From positions 558,001-622,000 of the forward strand of contig CAXXSW010000002.1 in the NCBI GenBank assembly GCA_963677625.2: 64,000 nt of DNA. The letters run 5' to 3'. This document shows, piece after piece, positions 1 to 9,548 of this stretch. Under the pieces are notes generated by a model, which worked only from the letters and a program-made list of their open reading frames with translations, was not told the DNA's origin and did no database searches. Source of the stretch: UBA1351 sp963677625. Lineage in GTDB: Bacteria; Bacillota; Clostridia; Lachnospirales; Vallitaleaceae. A program made the position numbers and the translations under genes. Position 1 is the stretch's first letter. Each line of letters opens with the position of its first letter.

Positions 1-33
1 TTATATTCCGCTAAAGAGCAGATGGAGGTAGAT

Positions 34-711
34 ATGAAAAGAATACTTGTAGTCGATGATGATATTGGTACTTTATCCTTATTGAAAATCTATTTGTCCA
101 AAGATGGGTATAATGTGGATGTGGCTAAGAATGGAAAAATTGGATTGAAAATGTTTAAGAGGGTGAATTATGACCTTGTTATACTGGATATGATGATGCC
201 TGAAATGGATGGTGTAGAAACCCTTCTAAAGATTCGAAATGCTTCTGATATACCTGTTGTTTTTGTTACTGCAAAAGATGGCAAACAGGATAAAATACAA
301 GGTTTTTTGATGGGTTGTGATGATTACTTAATAAAACCTGTGGACTTGATGGAGTTAAAACTTCGTATCGAGACAATATTAAAAAGAGTCAATCCTCAAA
401 ATGTAATCAGTGGTATGATTCAAGTCAATGACATTACCATTGATGAAAAAACACATACTGTATCAAAAGCTGATAAACAAATCAACCTGACAAGTAAAGA
501 GTTTGATATACTGCTATTACTTGCTAAAAACAAAGGACAAGTGTTCTCAGTACAGCATATATATGAAGCTATTTGGGATGAGAATTTTCTGGAAAATGAC
601 AGAACGGTGATTACTCATATTGGAAATATACGTGATAAATTGGGAGACAGAGTAAAAAACCCCATTTATATTAAAATAATTTGGGGAGTTAGTTATAAAA
701 TTGAAAAGTAA
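34..711 (+). CDS. OmpR/PhoB-family response regulator
   Basis: DNA-binding response regulator of 225 residues. The N-terminal receiver domain has the acidic pair at D8-D9, phosphoacceptor D52 in the LDMMMPEMDG segment, T79 and K101-P102. A winged-helix DNA-binding domain fills about residues 125-225 and ends with the typical hairpin before a GVSYKIE-like tail. I start it at 34 rather than an upstream ATG at 22, because GGAGG sits five bases before 34. Its 3' end overlaps the start of the cognate histidine kinase, which is now a pseudogene, so this regulator may be orphaned. The nearby ABC exporter remnant suggests the pair once controlled a peptide-antibiotic export or resistance system. That last point is inference. 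Confidence 0.9.
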   Translation: MKRILVVDDDIGTLSLLKIYLSKDGYNVDVAKNGKIGLKMFKRVNYDLVILDMMMPEMDGVETLLKIRNASDIPVVFVTAKDGKQDKIQGFLMGCDDYLIKPVDLMELKLRIETILKRVNPQNVISGMIQVNDITIDEKTHTVSKADKQINLTSKEFDILLLLAKNKGQVFSVQHIYEAIWDENFLENDRTVITHIGNIRDKLGDRVKNPIYIKIIWGVSYKIEK

Positions 712-1824
712 AAGAAATTTATATAAAGAATTTATAGGTGCTTTGTTATTGCCTTGATTTTGACAGGTATTATTTCTTTCATTATATTTCGACTAACTGA
801 TTCCCTTGGATTAACAAACCATCATATGAAAGCCTCTAAATTGATTGAAGACATAGAAGAGAAATATCTAGATTCCATAGATGATTATTTTCAAGGTATA
901 GATACAGCTGAGATTGATCAAATTCAGAATGCTTTTAATGAAATGATCCTTGAATATCAAAATAATGATGATGTAGTAGCTTTAGTTAGTGAAAATGGAG
1001 AATTAATTAAGTCAAATGACCTGGTAGTTATTATCATGCAAACATCAGATATAAGCAATGTCATTTTTACAGCATATGATGACAAAAGTAATATGGTTAT
1101 TTTTATTAGTCATATTATCGGGTATTTTATTATATTATTTTTGTTAGTTAATACTAGATTAAAGTATTTGGTACTTATAGGTGATCATATAAATAAGGCA
1201 GGTACAAAAAAAGAGCTGCTTCATGTTCCCGTTAAGCAAAAGAATGAGATCACATATATAGCAAAGGCATTAAATCGAATGTCAGAGCTTATATTATTGA
1301 CTGATGAGGAGGAAAAGGCTATGATATTATCTTTATCACATGACTTAAGGACACCTCTTAATAATATTATTGGTTATATTCAGTTAGTAGAAAAACATAA
1401 GTACGATGATGAATATGAATTAAATGATTATCTACACCATATCAAGGTGAAGGCGTTGTATCTTCAAGAGATGATTGAAGTTTTTTTGAAATAATTCGTT
1501 TGAGTTCAGGACAATATAAATTAAATCAAGAGAATATTAATGTAATTGAGTTACTTAGGCAAATAAAATATGCTGAAGAAGGCAGTACATGTGAAATAGG
1601 CTTAAATGAAGAAGGCGATATATATTTTTTTAATAAACCAAAAAAAGCTTCAGTAATGGTGTTTTACATATCTTTTTGGGAAATATATAAGGGGAGAAGA
1701 CTCTAGAACAGGCGAAGGTTATGGTCTAGGGCTTTATATAGTTGGGCAGATTGTAAATCTTCATGATTGGTCAATAAGGTGCATCAGTGAAGAAGGCATG
1801 TTTAAAATTTTTATATCAAGGTGA
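701..1824 (+). pseudogene. Decayed sensor histidine kinase
   Basis: Remnant of the membrane histidine kinase partner of the upstream regulator. A TTG start at 701 overlaps the regulator stop and begins a short membrane-helix segment, but the frame is lost near 750. The next stretch (754-1494) keeps a second membrane helix, a HAMP-like segment and the phosphoacceptor H box (LSLSHDLRTPLNN). The frame changes again in a run of seven T near 1485, then at about 1680, where the ATP-binding G box (GYGLGLYIV) resumes and ends with the stop at 1822-1824. The N box and much of the ATPase core are missing. So this is genuine decay with deletion, not just one sequencing slip. Confidence 0.85.
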
Positions 1825-1857
1825 GCGCTTTAGAATGTAGCTAGGCACGGAAATGAT

Positions 1858-2100
1858 TCAAAGAACGGTTTTGTGCTGATACTCTTTGTAAAACATATCA
1901 GTTGAAATAAGAACAAAGAATATATTACAAACAAGCAATGTTATAAAAAAAAGATTTTGACGGATGAGCTGTATAAAAACCGTCTCTGATTCAGAACTTG
2001 CTTGCGTGCTTGATTTCACCATCAATCTAGTGAGTATTGGAAAAAATAATGTCCTCGTAATGCCTAATCGCTGTTTCATACCTAACGAATATAACACTAC
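1858..2100 (-). pseudogene. ABC exporter remnant (ATPase signature fused to permease scrap)
   Basis: The minus strand reads YSLGMKQRLGITRTL, the signature motif region of BcrA/antibiotic-type ABC exporter ATPases, and then quickly passes into unrelated sequence. A second scrap (VLISTDMFYKEYQHKT) resembles the early part of an ABC-2 permease. Neither domain is near full length and upstream in-frame stops are present. This looks like a collapsed two-gene exporter joined by deletion. Its position next to a broken two-component system fits a degraded bacitracin- or lantibiotic-type defence locus. Identification rests on one motif, so it is moderate. Confidence 0.55.
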
Positions 2101-2394
2101 CCTTTATTCTTGCCCTTCAGCAGACATCTTTTGCAATTATCTTGATAAAAAAGCCTTCTGACAAATAATTAGATAGAAGCATAGGTGGTAGAACACTCAA
2201 AATAGTGTTTTGGTATTTATGGGTTGTAAGTTTTTCTGACATATCGGAATCTCCGATACTAAAATCATATAGGATAATGATAATATAAACAAATTCGAAA
2301 TAAAGTTACCATTGTAACTTATTTTGAAATGTTCATGAAGTATAATAACAAAAAGTTCGAAAGAACCTCTAAATGAATGAAAGTGAGGCATTAA

Positions 2395-2745
2395 ATGATT
2401 GAAAAAGTGTACAAATATAGTACTTCAGATGAAAGTGCAGTAGAAAAACTCATCATGGATGAGAATGTAAATTACATTCATATGGTATTTGGAAACGGGG
2501 AAGGCTTACCGGAACACTATTCGAACTCCAATGTATATATGAATGTTATAAGAGGCATACTGACGATTCAATTAAATGATCAAGAGCCACATAGTTACGA
2601 AAAAGGAGTATTACTGGAAATACCCTACAATACTAAAATGAATGTAGGAAACAGTAACGAGGCTACTTTAGAACTGGTTGTTGTAAAAGCACCTGCACCA
2701 AAGAATTATAAAAAAAGAGATGAAGAGTACCCATCAATAATATAA
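2395..2745 (+). CDS. Small cupin-domain protein
   Basis: A 116-residue single-domain protein predicted to form a cupin beta-barrel. The central part (about 40-100) has the HY-x-N-x-N-x-Y pattern followed by a GILTIQLND strand-turn, a YEKGVLLEIPYNTKMNV segment and a final strand ending VVVKAPAP. The classical metal-binding histidines are only partly present, with one clear HY near residue 42, so catalytic activity is uncertain. The start is preceded by GTGAGG. The stop overlaps a tiny membrane ORF. No pathway can be assigned from the neighbours. Confidence 0.75.
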   Translation: MIEKVYKYSTSDESAVEKLIMDENVNYIHMVFGNGEGLPEHYSNSNVYMNVIRGILTIQLNDQEPHSYEKGVLLEIPYNTKMNVGNSNEATLELVVVKAPAPKNYKKRDEEYPSII

Positions 2746-2837
2746 TGACTTGCACTCACGGTTGTTTCATCGGATATATGCTGGTTGTTGCATTAGTAGC
2801 CATATTAATGGCAGTGGGTGCTACACATACGAAATAA
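2745..2837 (+). CDS. Tiny single-span membrane peptide
   Basis: A 30-codon ORF whose ATG overlaps the stop of the cupin gene (TAATG), the arrangement used for translational coupling. The product starts with a short Cys/His-containing segment (MTCTHGCF), has one hydrophobic helix of about 16 residues (YMLVVALVAILMAVGA) and ends HTK. It has no ribosome binding site of its own beyond coupling. It could be a small membrane protein or a chance ORF. No family is recognised. Confidence 0.35.
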   Translation: MTCTHGCFIGYMLVVALVAILMAVGATHTK

Positions 2838-3031
2838 GGATATAAAAAACATTAATTATCACATGTAGGACAGATTTATTTTTCCATAAAATATGCAGAT
2901 TATGAAGTAAATTGAACATTTTGTGCAATAAATCTAATAAAACTCATTCTACCCAGTATAATAATCAATAAGTTCGATATAGTAGGTATGTGGTGTTTTC
3001 TTGCGGATTTATAAAATTTATGGAGGTGTTT

Positions 3032-4756
3032 ATGAAACAATCACTTATCAAAAAGGTAGTGACCATTCTAATTAGTCTTACATTTTTATTTTTGATTAAC
3101 ACAATAATCAGTGGTATTACGAGTTCTCAGGTGGCATTATCTGCAGAGTTGATGTCCAAAGTATTTATTCCATTTAAGCAGGAACAAAAAAATATATCTA
3201 AATCAATAGATAAAATCTATTATATGACCCATGGTGATATTGTTTATGAGAATCTTGGTCTGAAATTGGACAAGGAGAAGAATGATGTTGAAAATAGTTT
3301 GCAAGTTATGCTAGAACTATCCATTTTATCCTCTGAAAAAATAATGACAACTACAATAGAAGATGCATATATAAATTATCAATCAACAGTAGACCAGTAT
3401 CTAGACGTTTTAGAAAAGACGATAAGAGTAACGGAAGATAGCGACATTGTAGGTACTGAGGCTATTAATGCAAGTGAAAAAATATATAAACAAGTTATGG
3501 ATGAAAGTCTCGTTTTTGAACAAGTATTGGCTCAGTCATTAGAGCATGAAGATAGTTTGATTAATTCTAGAGTGACTAGAGCTTCCCTTATTGTTTGGGT
3601 CATGGGATTTATCTATTTACTAGCTGCTATTATTTCTGCCTTAGTTTTAAGAGATAGTGTTAAGCGACCGCTAAAAAATGCACTTAATCAGATACAAGCC
3701 CTGACAAGAGGCATATTAGAAGGAAGTGGCGACTTGACAATACGTTTCCAAATTCAAAATGATGATGAGATCGGTGCTATATTAAAGAGCATGAATAAAT
3801 TTATGGATATACTTCAACATGCCATGATATCGATAAAAACCAGTTCAGAGGCTTTGAATATAACGGCAGATACCATTGAATCACATGTAATTGAGTCAGG
3901 CAAGGGTACTGAAAGTATTTCTTCCACAATGACAGAATTATCAGCTAGTATGGAGGAAATAAGCGCTTCAATCCAGACTATTGATAGTAGTGCTAAAAAT
4001 ATCTATGTTTCAGCTGAAAAAATGTCAGGAAACGCTGTGGAAAATGGCGGTTTTGTTAATAAGTTAAATCAACGTGCTGACGAAATACATAAAGATGCTC
4101 TTAATAACTCTAAACAAGTATTAGAAGTGGTCAATCAGATAAAAGTGGATATCAAATCGGCTATGGATAATAGTATGTCAGTACATAACATTTCCGATTT
4201 AACTACAGAAATACTTGATATTGCTTCAAGAACTAATTTACTTGCATTAAATGCTTCTATTGAAGCCGCAAGAGCAGGTGAAGCAGGCAAAGGTTTTGCA
4301 GTTGTTGCAGATGAAATACGAAAACTTTCAGAAAGCACCCAACATACGGCTAATAGTATTCAAGAGATTAGTCATATTGTCATAGGAGCAGTACAGCATT
4401 TAGCAGATAACTCAGATTATATGGTGGAATATATCAATAAGAATATTATGAATGACTATGATGATTTCGTTGCTGTATCCGGAGAATATGCCCAGAAATT
4501 ATCAGATGTTAATAGATTATTGGAAGAATTTGTTGATGAATCCAGTGTAATGAAGAATACTTCCGGTATCATGGCTACAGGTATTGAGGAGATATCATAT
4601 GCAATCGAAGATAGTGTGAAAGGTGTTATAAATACAACGGACGAGGTATATAAACTTGTAGATAATATCGAAGAAATCAGTAAACACAGTGATCTTAATA
4701 AAAATCTTTCAGATACATTAAAAAAAGAAATTGATATCTTCAAGAATATTGAATAA
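3032..4756 (+). CDS. Membrane methyl-accepting chemotaxis protein
   Basis: Transmembrane chemoreceptor of 574 residues. It has an N-terminal membrane helix (about 8-30), a four-helix-bundle-type extracellular sensor (about 31-185), a second membrane helix (about 190-212), a HAMP linker (about 213-275) and a long cytoplasmic signalling coiled coil. The hairpin tip is unmistakable (RTNLLALNASIEAARAGEAG, then GFAVVADEIRKLSE), the site that binds CheW and CheA. I start it at 3032, with GGAGGTG just upstream, rather than at 2990. It is monocistronic, followed by a terminator hairpin. The ligand is unknown. Confidence 0.93.
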   Translation: MKQSLIKKVVTILISLTFLFLINTIISGITSSQVALSAELMSKVFIPFKQEQKNISKSIDKIYYMTHGDIVYENLGLKLDKEKNDVENSLQVMLELSILSSEKIMTTTIEDAYINYQSTVDQYLDVLEKTIRVTEDSDIVGTEAINASEKIYKQVMDESLVFEQVLAQSLEHEDSLINSRVTRASLIVWVMGFIYLLAAIISALVLRDSVKRPLKNALNQIQALTRGILEGSGDLTIRFQIQNDDEIGAILKSMNKFMDILQHAMISIKTSSEALNITADTIESHVIESGKGTESISSTMTELSASMEEISASIQTIDSSAKNIYVSAEKMSGNAVENGGFVNKLNQRADEIHKDALNNSKQVLEVVNQIKVDIKSAMDNSMSVHNISDLTTEILDIASRTNLLALNASIEAARAGEAGKGFAVVADEIRKLSESTQHTANSIQEISHIVIGAVQHLADNSDYMVEYINKNIMNDYDDFVAVSGEYAQKLSDVNRLLEEFVDESSVMKNTSGIMATGIEEISYAIEDSVKGVINTTDEVYKLVDNIEEISKHSDLNKNLSDTLKKEIDIFKNIE

Positions 4757-5086
4757 TGACACTATGTGCTTAATTGTATACAAATTATGCCATATATATA
4801 ACCATACACGTATTAATGGATGCCCTATGCTAATATCGTACTATAATGTTATTATTGATATTCAAACCAACAGGATTGTAGCGAATTTGGTTCTCAAAAC
4901 ATATGAGATAAGTGGATGCACAATTTAAAATCCTCATTAAGATTTTACCTGTTATATTATATCTAAGTATCAAGAAACTAGATAAATTTAGTCCTCTATA
5001 TAACTCATGAAGCTCCCTTTAGTATTCATGAAGACATAGCATTGATAATTTTTATTCAATTGTTATAGGTTTATAATTAGAGGAGA

Positions 5087-5124
5087 CTGTTATACAGACA
5101 TATAGTCTATATAGCAGCTTTTTT
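5087..5124 (+). terminator. Rho-independent terminator in the 4757-5218 gap
   Basis: CTGTTATA and AGAC pair with GTCT and TATAGCAG around an ATATA loop, followed by CTTTTTTA. This is the only clear structure in the 460-base stretch between the chemoreceptor and the LytTR regulator. I see no convincing gene in the rest of that gap, which is very AT-rich. Confidence 0.6.
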
Positions 5125-5218
5125 ATGCTAATATAGTATGAAGGAACTATCATTATAGAAAAGCTAAAAAGAAATATGCTATAATATGTAAAACTAGTTT
5201 ATGATATGGAGGTTCATA

Positions 5219-5929
5219 TTGATTAGAATAGCTATAGTTGATGATGACAAAACCATACAGAGTCAACTTAAAGGATATATTAGAGATTATGAAAAAAAGA
5301 ATAACGAAAAATTTAATATAGCAACCTTTACAGACGCTAGAGATATCGTTAAAGCATATAAGCCTATTTTCGATATTATTTTTTTGGATATACAGATGGA
5401 AAGAATGGATGGATTGACTGGTGCAAAAAGGATTCGTGAATTGGATAAAAAGGTAATCATCATATTCGTGACTAATATGGCAGGATTTGCTATTAAAGGT
5501 TATAAGGTGGATGCCCTTAGTTATGTAGTAAAGCCTATAATGTACTTGGATCTTGTCCAGCAACTTGACAAGGCAGTTAGACGTATTGCCTATAGCAGGA
5601 ACATATTTATTTTGGTTACAGTTAATAGTGAAATTGTTCGATTAGATGTTTCAAAGATTGTTTATTTTGAAAGTGTTGAGCATCGAGTCATTATTCATAT
5701 GGAAGAAGAGGAGTTGGTGTTATATTCTTCTCTTAAAAAGTTAGAACAACTTGTTAAAGGTTACCATTTTACAAGGTGTAACAGTGGTTATTTGGTAAGC
5801 CTTAGGCATGTAGAGCGGGTTGATAATGATCAGGTTATAGTTGCTGGTACATATTTAACCATCAGCCGTTCTAAGAAAAAGACTTTTATGAATGCGCTAG
5901 CTGAATATATTGGAGGTGAGTATAAATAA
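5219..5929 (+). CDS. LytTR-family response regulator (AgrA/LytR type)
   Basis: Response regulator of 236 residues. It has a receiver domain (1-120) with DDD near the N-terminus and phosphoacceptor D in IIFLDIQMERMDG, then a LytTR DNA-binding domain (about 130-236) with the family's YFESVEHRVIIH and FTRCNSGYLVSLRHV segments. The start is taken as TTG at 5219, six bases after GGAGG. An ATG at 5201 lies upstream of that ribosome site and would add an unlikely leader. The next gene, a GHKL kinase, starts on the last base of the stop, so the pair is translationally coupled. Such pairs usually control peptide-signalled or surface functions. The target here is not known. Confidence 0.92.
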   Translation: MIRIAIVDDDKTIQSQLKGYIRDYEKKNNEKFNIATFTDARDIVKAYKPIFDIIFLDIQMERMDGLTGAKRIRELDKKVIIIFVTNMAGFAIKGYKVDALSYVVKPIMYLDLVQQLDKAVRRIAYSRNIFILVTVNSEIVRLDVSKIVYFESVEHRVIIHMEEEELVLYSSLKKLEQLVKGYHFTRCNSGYLVSLRHVERVDNDQVIVAGTYLTISRSKKKTFMNALAEYIGGEYK

Positions 5930-7254
5930 TGGATGATAATCTTCTGGAAATTCCAAGACTCTTTACATCAATAGCAGAAGTAATGGCATGTTTAATCTAT
6001 ATACTGCCTCAGAAAAAGCGCTATAGCGGTATTGAATTTTATTTCTTCTTTACTATTTGGGCAGGGGTAATATTTTTAGTTCAGTTCATTAGTGGAGAGC
6101 TGTCTATTGCTTTTTGGATACCGGGCATGTTAACGGCTATGGCTTGTATGTATCTATATATCAGAAGCTTATGTGTTGTTTCAGGCTATGATGCTGGTTT
6201 CTTGTTCATCAGAGCTTTTATTTTGGCAGAGTTTGCGGCAGCTCTTGAATGGCAGATATATTACTATATTATATATTTGGGTGCACCTAACAGCTGGTGG
6301 CTGGCAGTGGTGGTCATGATTATTATCTATGTGCCTATCTTTTTAGTGGTCTATTTCATAGATGCAAAAAAAGTATTTAGTGATAGACGTCTTGGAATTA
6401 GTTTGAAAGAATTAATTAATGTTCTAATTATTGGAATGGTAACATTCATGATTAATAATATTAACTTTGTCGTAGATAATCCTTTTACAATAAAAACGCT
6501 CAGAGCCAATCTATTATATATTAGAACGTTAGTGGATTTCTGTGGTCTATTGATACTTTATGCATTTGGCGAACAACGTCGTGAGATGTATCTGCATTAT
6601 GAATTAACAGCTATCAATGATATATTACATAAACATTATGATCAGTATCAGTCATCTAGAGACAGTATTGAATTGATCAATCGAAAGCACCATGATTTGA
6701 AACACCAAATCGCACAAATAAGGAAAGAGACCGATCCTCAAAAGCGTGAGGAATATTTGGAGGAGATTGATCATGCAATGACTGTTTATGAATCACAATA
6801 TGATACAGGCAATACAGTTGTAGATACCATATTATCTGGGAAAAGTCTATATTGTAATGAGCACAATATTAATCTTAGTTGTGTTGTGGATGGTAGATTA
6901 GTTGATTTTATGATGGTAATGGATATTTGCTCCATATTTGGGAATGCACTCGATAATTGTATAGAGAGTGTACTTAAAATAGCAAATCCTAAAGAAAGAA
7001 TTATTCGAGTTGCTGTTTTTTCAAGAAATGAATTTCTCATGATGCGTTTTGAAAACTATTATGAAGAGGATATTGAGTTCAGTGATGGGTTACCTATAAC
7101 AACAAAAACTGATCGAAAGTATCATGGATATGGGATAAAAAGTATTAAGAAAACTATTGAAGCATATAAGGGCAATATTGCAATTAGTACCAATAATAAT
7201 TGGTTTGTTATGAAGATATTAATTCCTTTACCTGGAGAAGAAAAAAGTGAATAG
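5929..7254 (+). CDS. GHKL sensor histidine kinase (AgrC-like)
   Basis: Membrane sensor kinase of 441 residues. The first ~220 residues form about six hydrophobic spans, the usual peptide-pheromone-type sensor. A cytoplasmic region follows, with the H box KHHDLKHQI near residue 250, then the GHKL ATPase with an N box (GNALDNCIESV) near 345 and a G box (YHGYGIKSIKKTI) near 405. The start codon overlaps the upstream LytTR stop (TAATG), so the two form one two-component system. No AgrB or AgrD homologue is visible nearby, so the signal is unknown. Confidence 0.92.
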   Translation: MDDNLLEIPRLFTSIAEVMACLIYILPQKKRYSGIEFYFFFTIWAGVIFLVQFISGELSIAFWIPGMLTAMACMYLYIRSLCVVSGYDAGFLFIRAFILAEFAAALEWQIYYYIIYLGAPNSWWLAVVVMIIIYVPIFLVVYFIDAKKVFSDRRLGISLKELINVLIIGMVTFMINNINFVVDNPFTIKTLRANLLYIRTLVDFCGLLILYAFGEQRREMYLHYELTAINDILHKHYDQYQSSRDSIELINRKHHDLKHQIAQIRKETDPQKREEYLEEIDHAMTVYESQYDTGNTVVDTILSGKSLYCNEHNINLSCVVDGRLVDFMMVMDICSIFGNALDNCIESVLKIANPKERIIRVAVFSRNEFLMMRFENYYEEDIEFSDGLPITTKTDRKYHGYGIKSIKKTIEAYKGNIAISTNNNWFVMKILIPLPGEEKSE

Positions 7255-7263
7255 AGGTGTGTC

Positions 7264-8364
7264 ATGGAATATGATTATTTAATAGTTGGATCAGGGCTTT
7301 TTGGTGCAACCTGTGCGCATGAGTTGAAAAAGGTTGGTAAGTCCAGTCTTATTTTGGAAAAAAGGAATCATATTGGGGGTAATATCTATACAGAGAATAT
7401 TGAAAGTATTCAAGTCCATAAATATGGCGCTCATATATTTCATACTAACAATAAAATGACTTGGGCATATATCAATCAGTTTGCTGTGTTTAATAATTAT
7501 GTTAACAGTCCACTGGCAAATTATAATGACATGATCTATAACTTGCCTTTTAATATGAATACATTTTATCAGATGTGGGGAAAAATAAAACCCTTTGAGG
7601 TTGCGGCAATCCTTGAAAGGCAAAGAGCTGAAATAAAAGGTGAACCAAGAAATCTAGAAGAGCAAGCTATTAGTTTGGTTGGGCGTGATATATATGAAAA
7701 GCTAATAAAAGGCTATACCGAGAAACAGTGGGGAAGACCATGTAACATGTTGCCACCCTCTATTATAAAAAGGTTGCCTGTACGGATGACTTATAATAAT
7801 AATTACTTTGACGATAACTATCAAGGTATCCCTATTGGTGGATACACACAAATAATTGAAAAAATGCTTATTGGCAGTGATATTAGACTAAATGTCGATT
7901 ACTTGAAGGATCGAGAGCGATGGAATGATATGGCAAATAGAGTCATTTATACTGGACCTATAGATGCTTACTTTAGATATTGTTATGGACCCCTTGCATA
8001 TCGCTGTGTACGCTTTGAGACAGAAGTAAAAGAAACAGATAATTACCAAGGCAATGCAGTCGTGAATTATACGGAAGCAGAGATTCCATATACTAGAATT
8101 ATTGAACATAAGCATTTTGAATATGGAACACAAACTAATACAGTTGTCAGTTGGGAATTCAGTGAAGAGTGGACAATAGAAAAGGAGCCTTATTATCCTG
8201 TCAACGATGTAGAAAATGAGGCTATCTATAAAAAGTATAGAGTGCTCACAGATATAGAAAACAAGACTGTATTTGGTGGCAGACTTGGAGAATATAAGTA
8301 TTATAATATGGATCAAGTTATAGAGGCAGCGTTGGAATTAGTAGCCCATGAACTAAAAGATTGA
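7264..8364 (+). CDS. glf: UDP-galactopyranose mutase
   Basis: Flavoenzyme of 366 residues that interconverts UDP-galactopyranose and UDP-galactofuranose for surface polysaccharide. It has the N-terminal FAD-binding motif GSGLFGATCAHEL (from residue 8), the EKRNHIGGN segment, the KYGAHIFHTN active-site stretch and the GYTEKQWGRP motif with its catalytic arginine. Length is normal for the family. It sits ten bases after the GHKL kinase with a GAGGTG ribosome site, so it may be read from the same transcript. A strong terminator follows it. It implies galactofuranose in a cell-surface glycan. Confidence 0.95.
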   Translation: MEYDYLIVGSGLFGATCAHELKKVGKSSLILEKRNHIGGNIYTENIESIQVHKYGAHIFHTNNKMTWAYINQFAVFNNYVNSPLANYNDMIYNLPFNMNTFYQMWGKIKPFEVAAILERQRAEIKGEPRNLEEQAISLVGRDIYEKLIKGYTEKQWGRPCNMLPPSIIKRLPVRMTYNNNYFDDNYQGIPIGGYTQIIEKMLIGSDIRLNVDYLKDRERWNDMANRVIYTGPIDAYFRYCYGPLAYRCVRFETEVKETDNYQGNAVVNYTEAEIPYTRIIEHKHFEYGTQTNTVVSWEFSEEWTIEKEPYYPVNDVENEAIYKKYRVLTDIENKTVFGGRLGEYKYYNMDQVIEAALELVAHELKD

Positions 8365-8366
8365 TA

Positions 8367-8405
8367 AAAGAAAGTAGAAATCTTATTGATTTCTACTTTC
8401 TTCTG
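8367..8405 (+). terminator. Rho-independent terminator after glf
   Basis: A 13-base perfect stem, GAAAGTAGAAATC with GATTTCTACTTTC, around a five-base loop. The downstream T content is modest (TTCTG), so it may also act for transcripts in the reverse direction. Confidence 0.75.
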
Positions 8406-8511
8406 TATATAGATGAATACAGTTTGTGAGGGAATTTTAACCATTCACGTAATAATTATCAATTGTATTTTAATGCGTGCTACCATGTATATGAGTAAAA
8501 GGAGGAGCTTT

Positions 8512-9528
8512 ATGACTATCTTAACAGTGATTGTACCGAGCTATAATACGCAACGGTATTTGGGGAAATGCATTGATAGCCTATTAGAAAGTGGCGATGG
8601 TATTGAAATTCTAATTGTAAATGACGGATCCTCAGATAATACAGGTGTTTTAGCGGATCAATATGCAAAGTTATACCCAGATAAAGTTCGCGCTATTCAT
8701 CAAGATAATGCAGGACATGGTGGAGCAATCAATACGGGTATAGAACATGCACAGGGTCAGTATATAAAAGTCTTAGACAGCGATGATTGGGTTAATTCGG
8801 AAGTATTAAAAGACGTTGTTCATAAATTAAAATATTTTATTGAGAATGAAGAAAAAGTGGACATGATGTTAACCGATTTTGTATATGATAAAATTGGCGA
8901 GACAAAAAAGAAAATAATGAACTACAAAGGTGTTATTCCTAAAAACAAGATAATAACATGGCATGATGTTGGCCGGTTCAAAGCAGGCAAATATATATTG
9001 ATGCACTCAGTAATATATAGTAAACAGGTGCTACTAGAAAGTGAATTAGTATTACCTAAGCATACATTTTATGTGGACAACCTTTTTGTATATCAACCGT
9101 TACCATATGTAAAGACTATATATTATATGGATAGATGTTTATATCATTACCTAATTGGCAGAGACGAACAATCTGTCTCTGAACGTAATATGATGAAAAG
9201 AATTGATCAACAACTTAGGGTCAATAGAATTATGCTAGAGGAGACAGATGTTTCGAAAATCAAGGACAGAAGAAAAAAAGCCTACATGTTACACTACCTA
9301 ACAATTGTTTCTACAGTGTCATCTATTATCCTAATAAAGATTGATTCAGCAGATGCATTGGACAAGAAAAAAGCTTTATGGCAATCAATTAAAACATATG
9401 ATTGGATTGTTTTTATGCGTATGCGTACAAGTTTGGTAGGGAGTTTAATTAATTTGCCAGGTATAACTGGTAGGAAGATTTCCTTATTTGTGTATAAAAA
9501 AGCACAGCAACATATTGGGTTTAATTAA
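8512..9528 (+). CDS. Family 2 glycosyltransferase
   Basis: Cytoplasmic GT-A fold glycosyltransferase of 338 residues. It opens with TVIVPSYNTQRYL, then VNDGSSDNT and the metal-binding KVLDSDDWVN (DXD-type) region near residue 95. The C-terminal half has no membrane spans and is typical of polysaccharide-assembly enzymes. I chose ATG 8512 because AGGAGG lies directly upstream. A longer frame from 8413 would add a non-family leader. It begins the run that continues with a GH3 enzyme and GtrA. Donor and acceptor sugars cannot be told from sequence. Confidence 0.9.
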   Translation: MTILTVIVPSYNTQRYLGKCIDSLLESGDGIEILIVNDGSSDNTGVLADQYAKLYPDKVRAIHQDNAGHGGAINTGIEHAQGQYIKVLDSDDWVNSEVLKDVVHKLKYFIENEEKVDMMLTDFVYDKIGETKKKIMNYKGVIPKNKIITWHDVGRFKAGKYILMHSVIYSKQVLLESELVLPKHTFYVDNLFVYQPLPYVKTIYYMDRCLYHYLIGRDEQSVSERNMMKRIDQQLRVNRIMLEETDVSKIKDRRKKAYMLHYLTIVSTVSSIILIKIDSADALDKKKALWQSIKTYDWIVFMRMRTSLVGSLINLPGITGRKISLFVYKKAQQHIGFN

Positions 9529-9548
9529 AGAGAAAGAGGATATAATAG

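Noticed and set aside
7291..7623. Minus-strand frame inside glf
   Set aside because: It is a shadow of a strongly conserved gene on the other strand, and has no ribosome site or recognisable domain. The same holds for the other long antisense frames within the GH3, MCP and cyclase genes.
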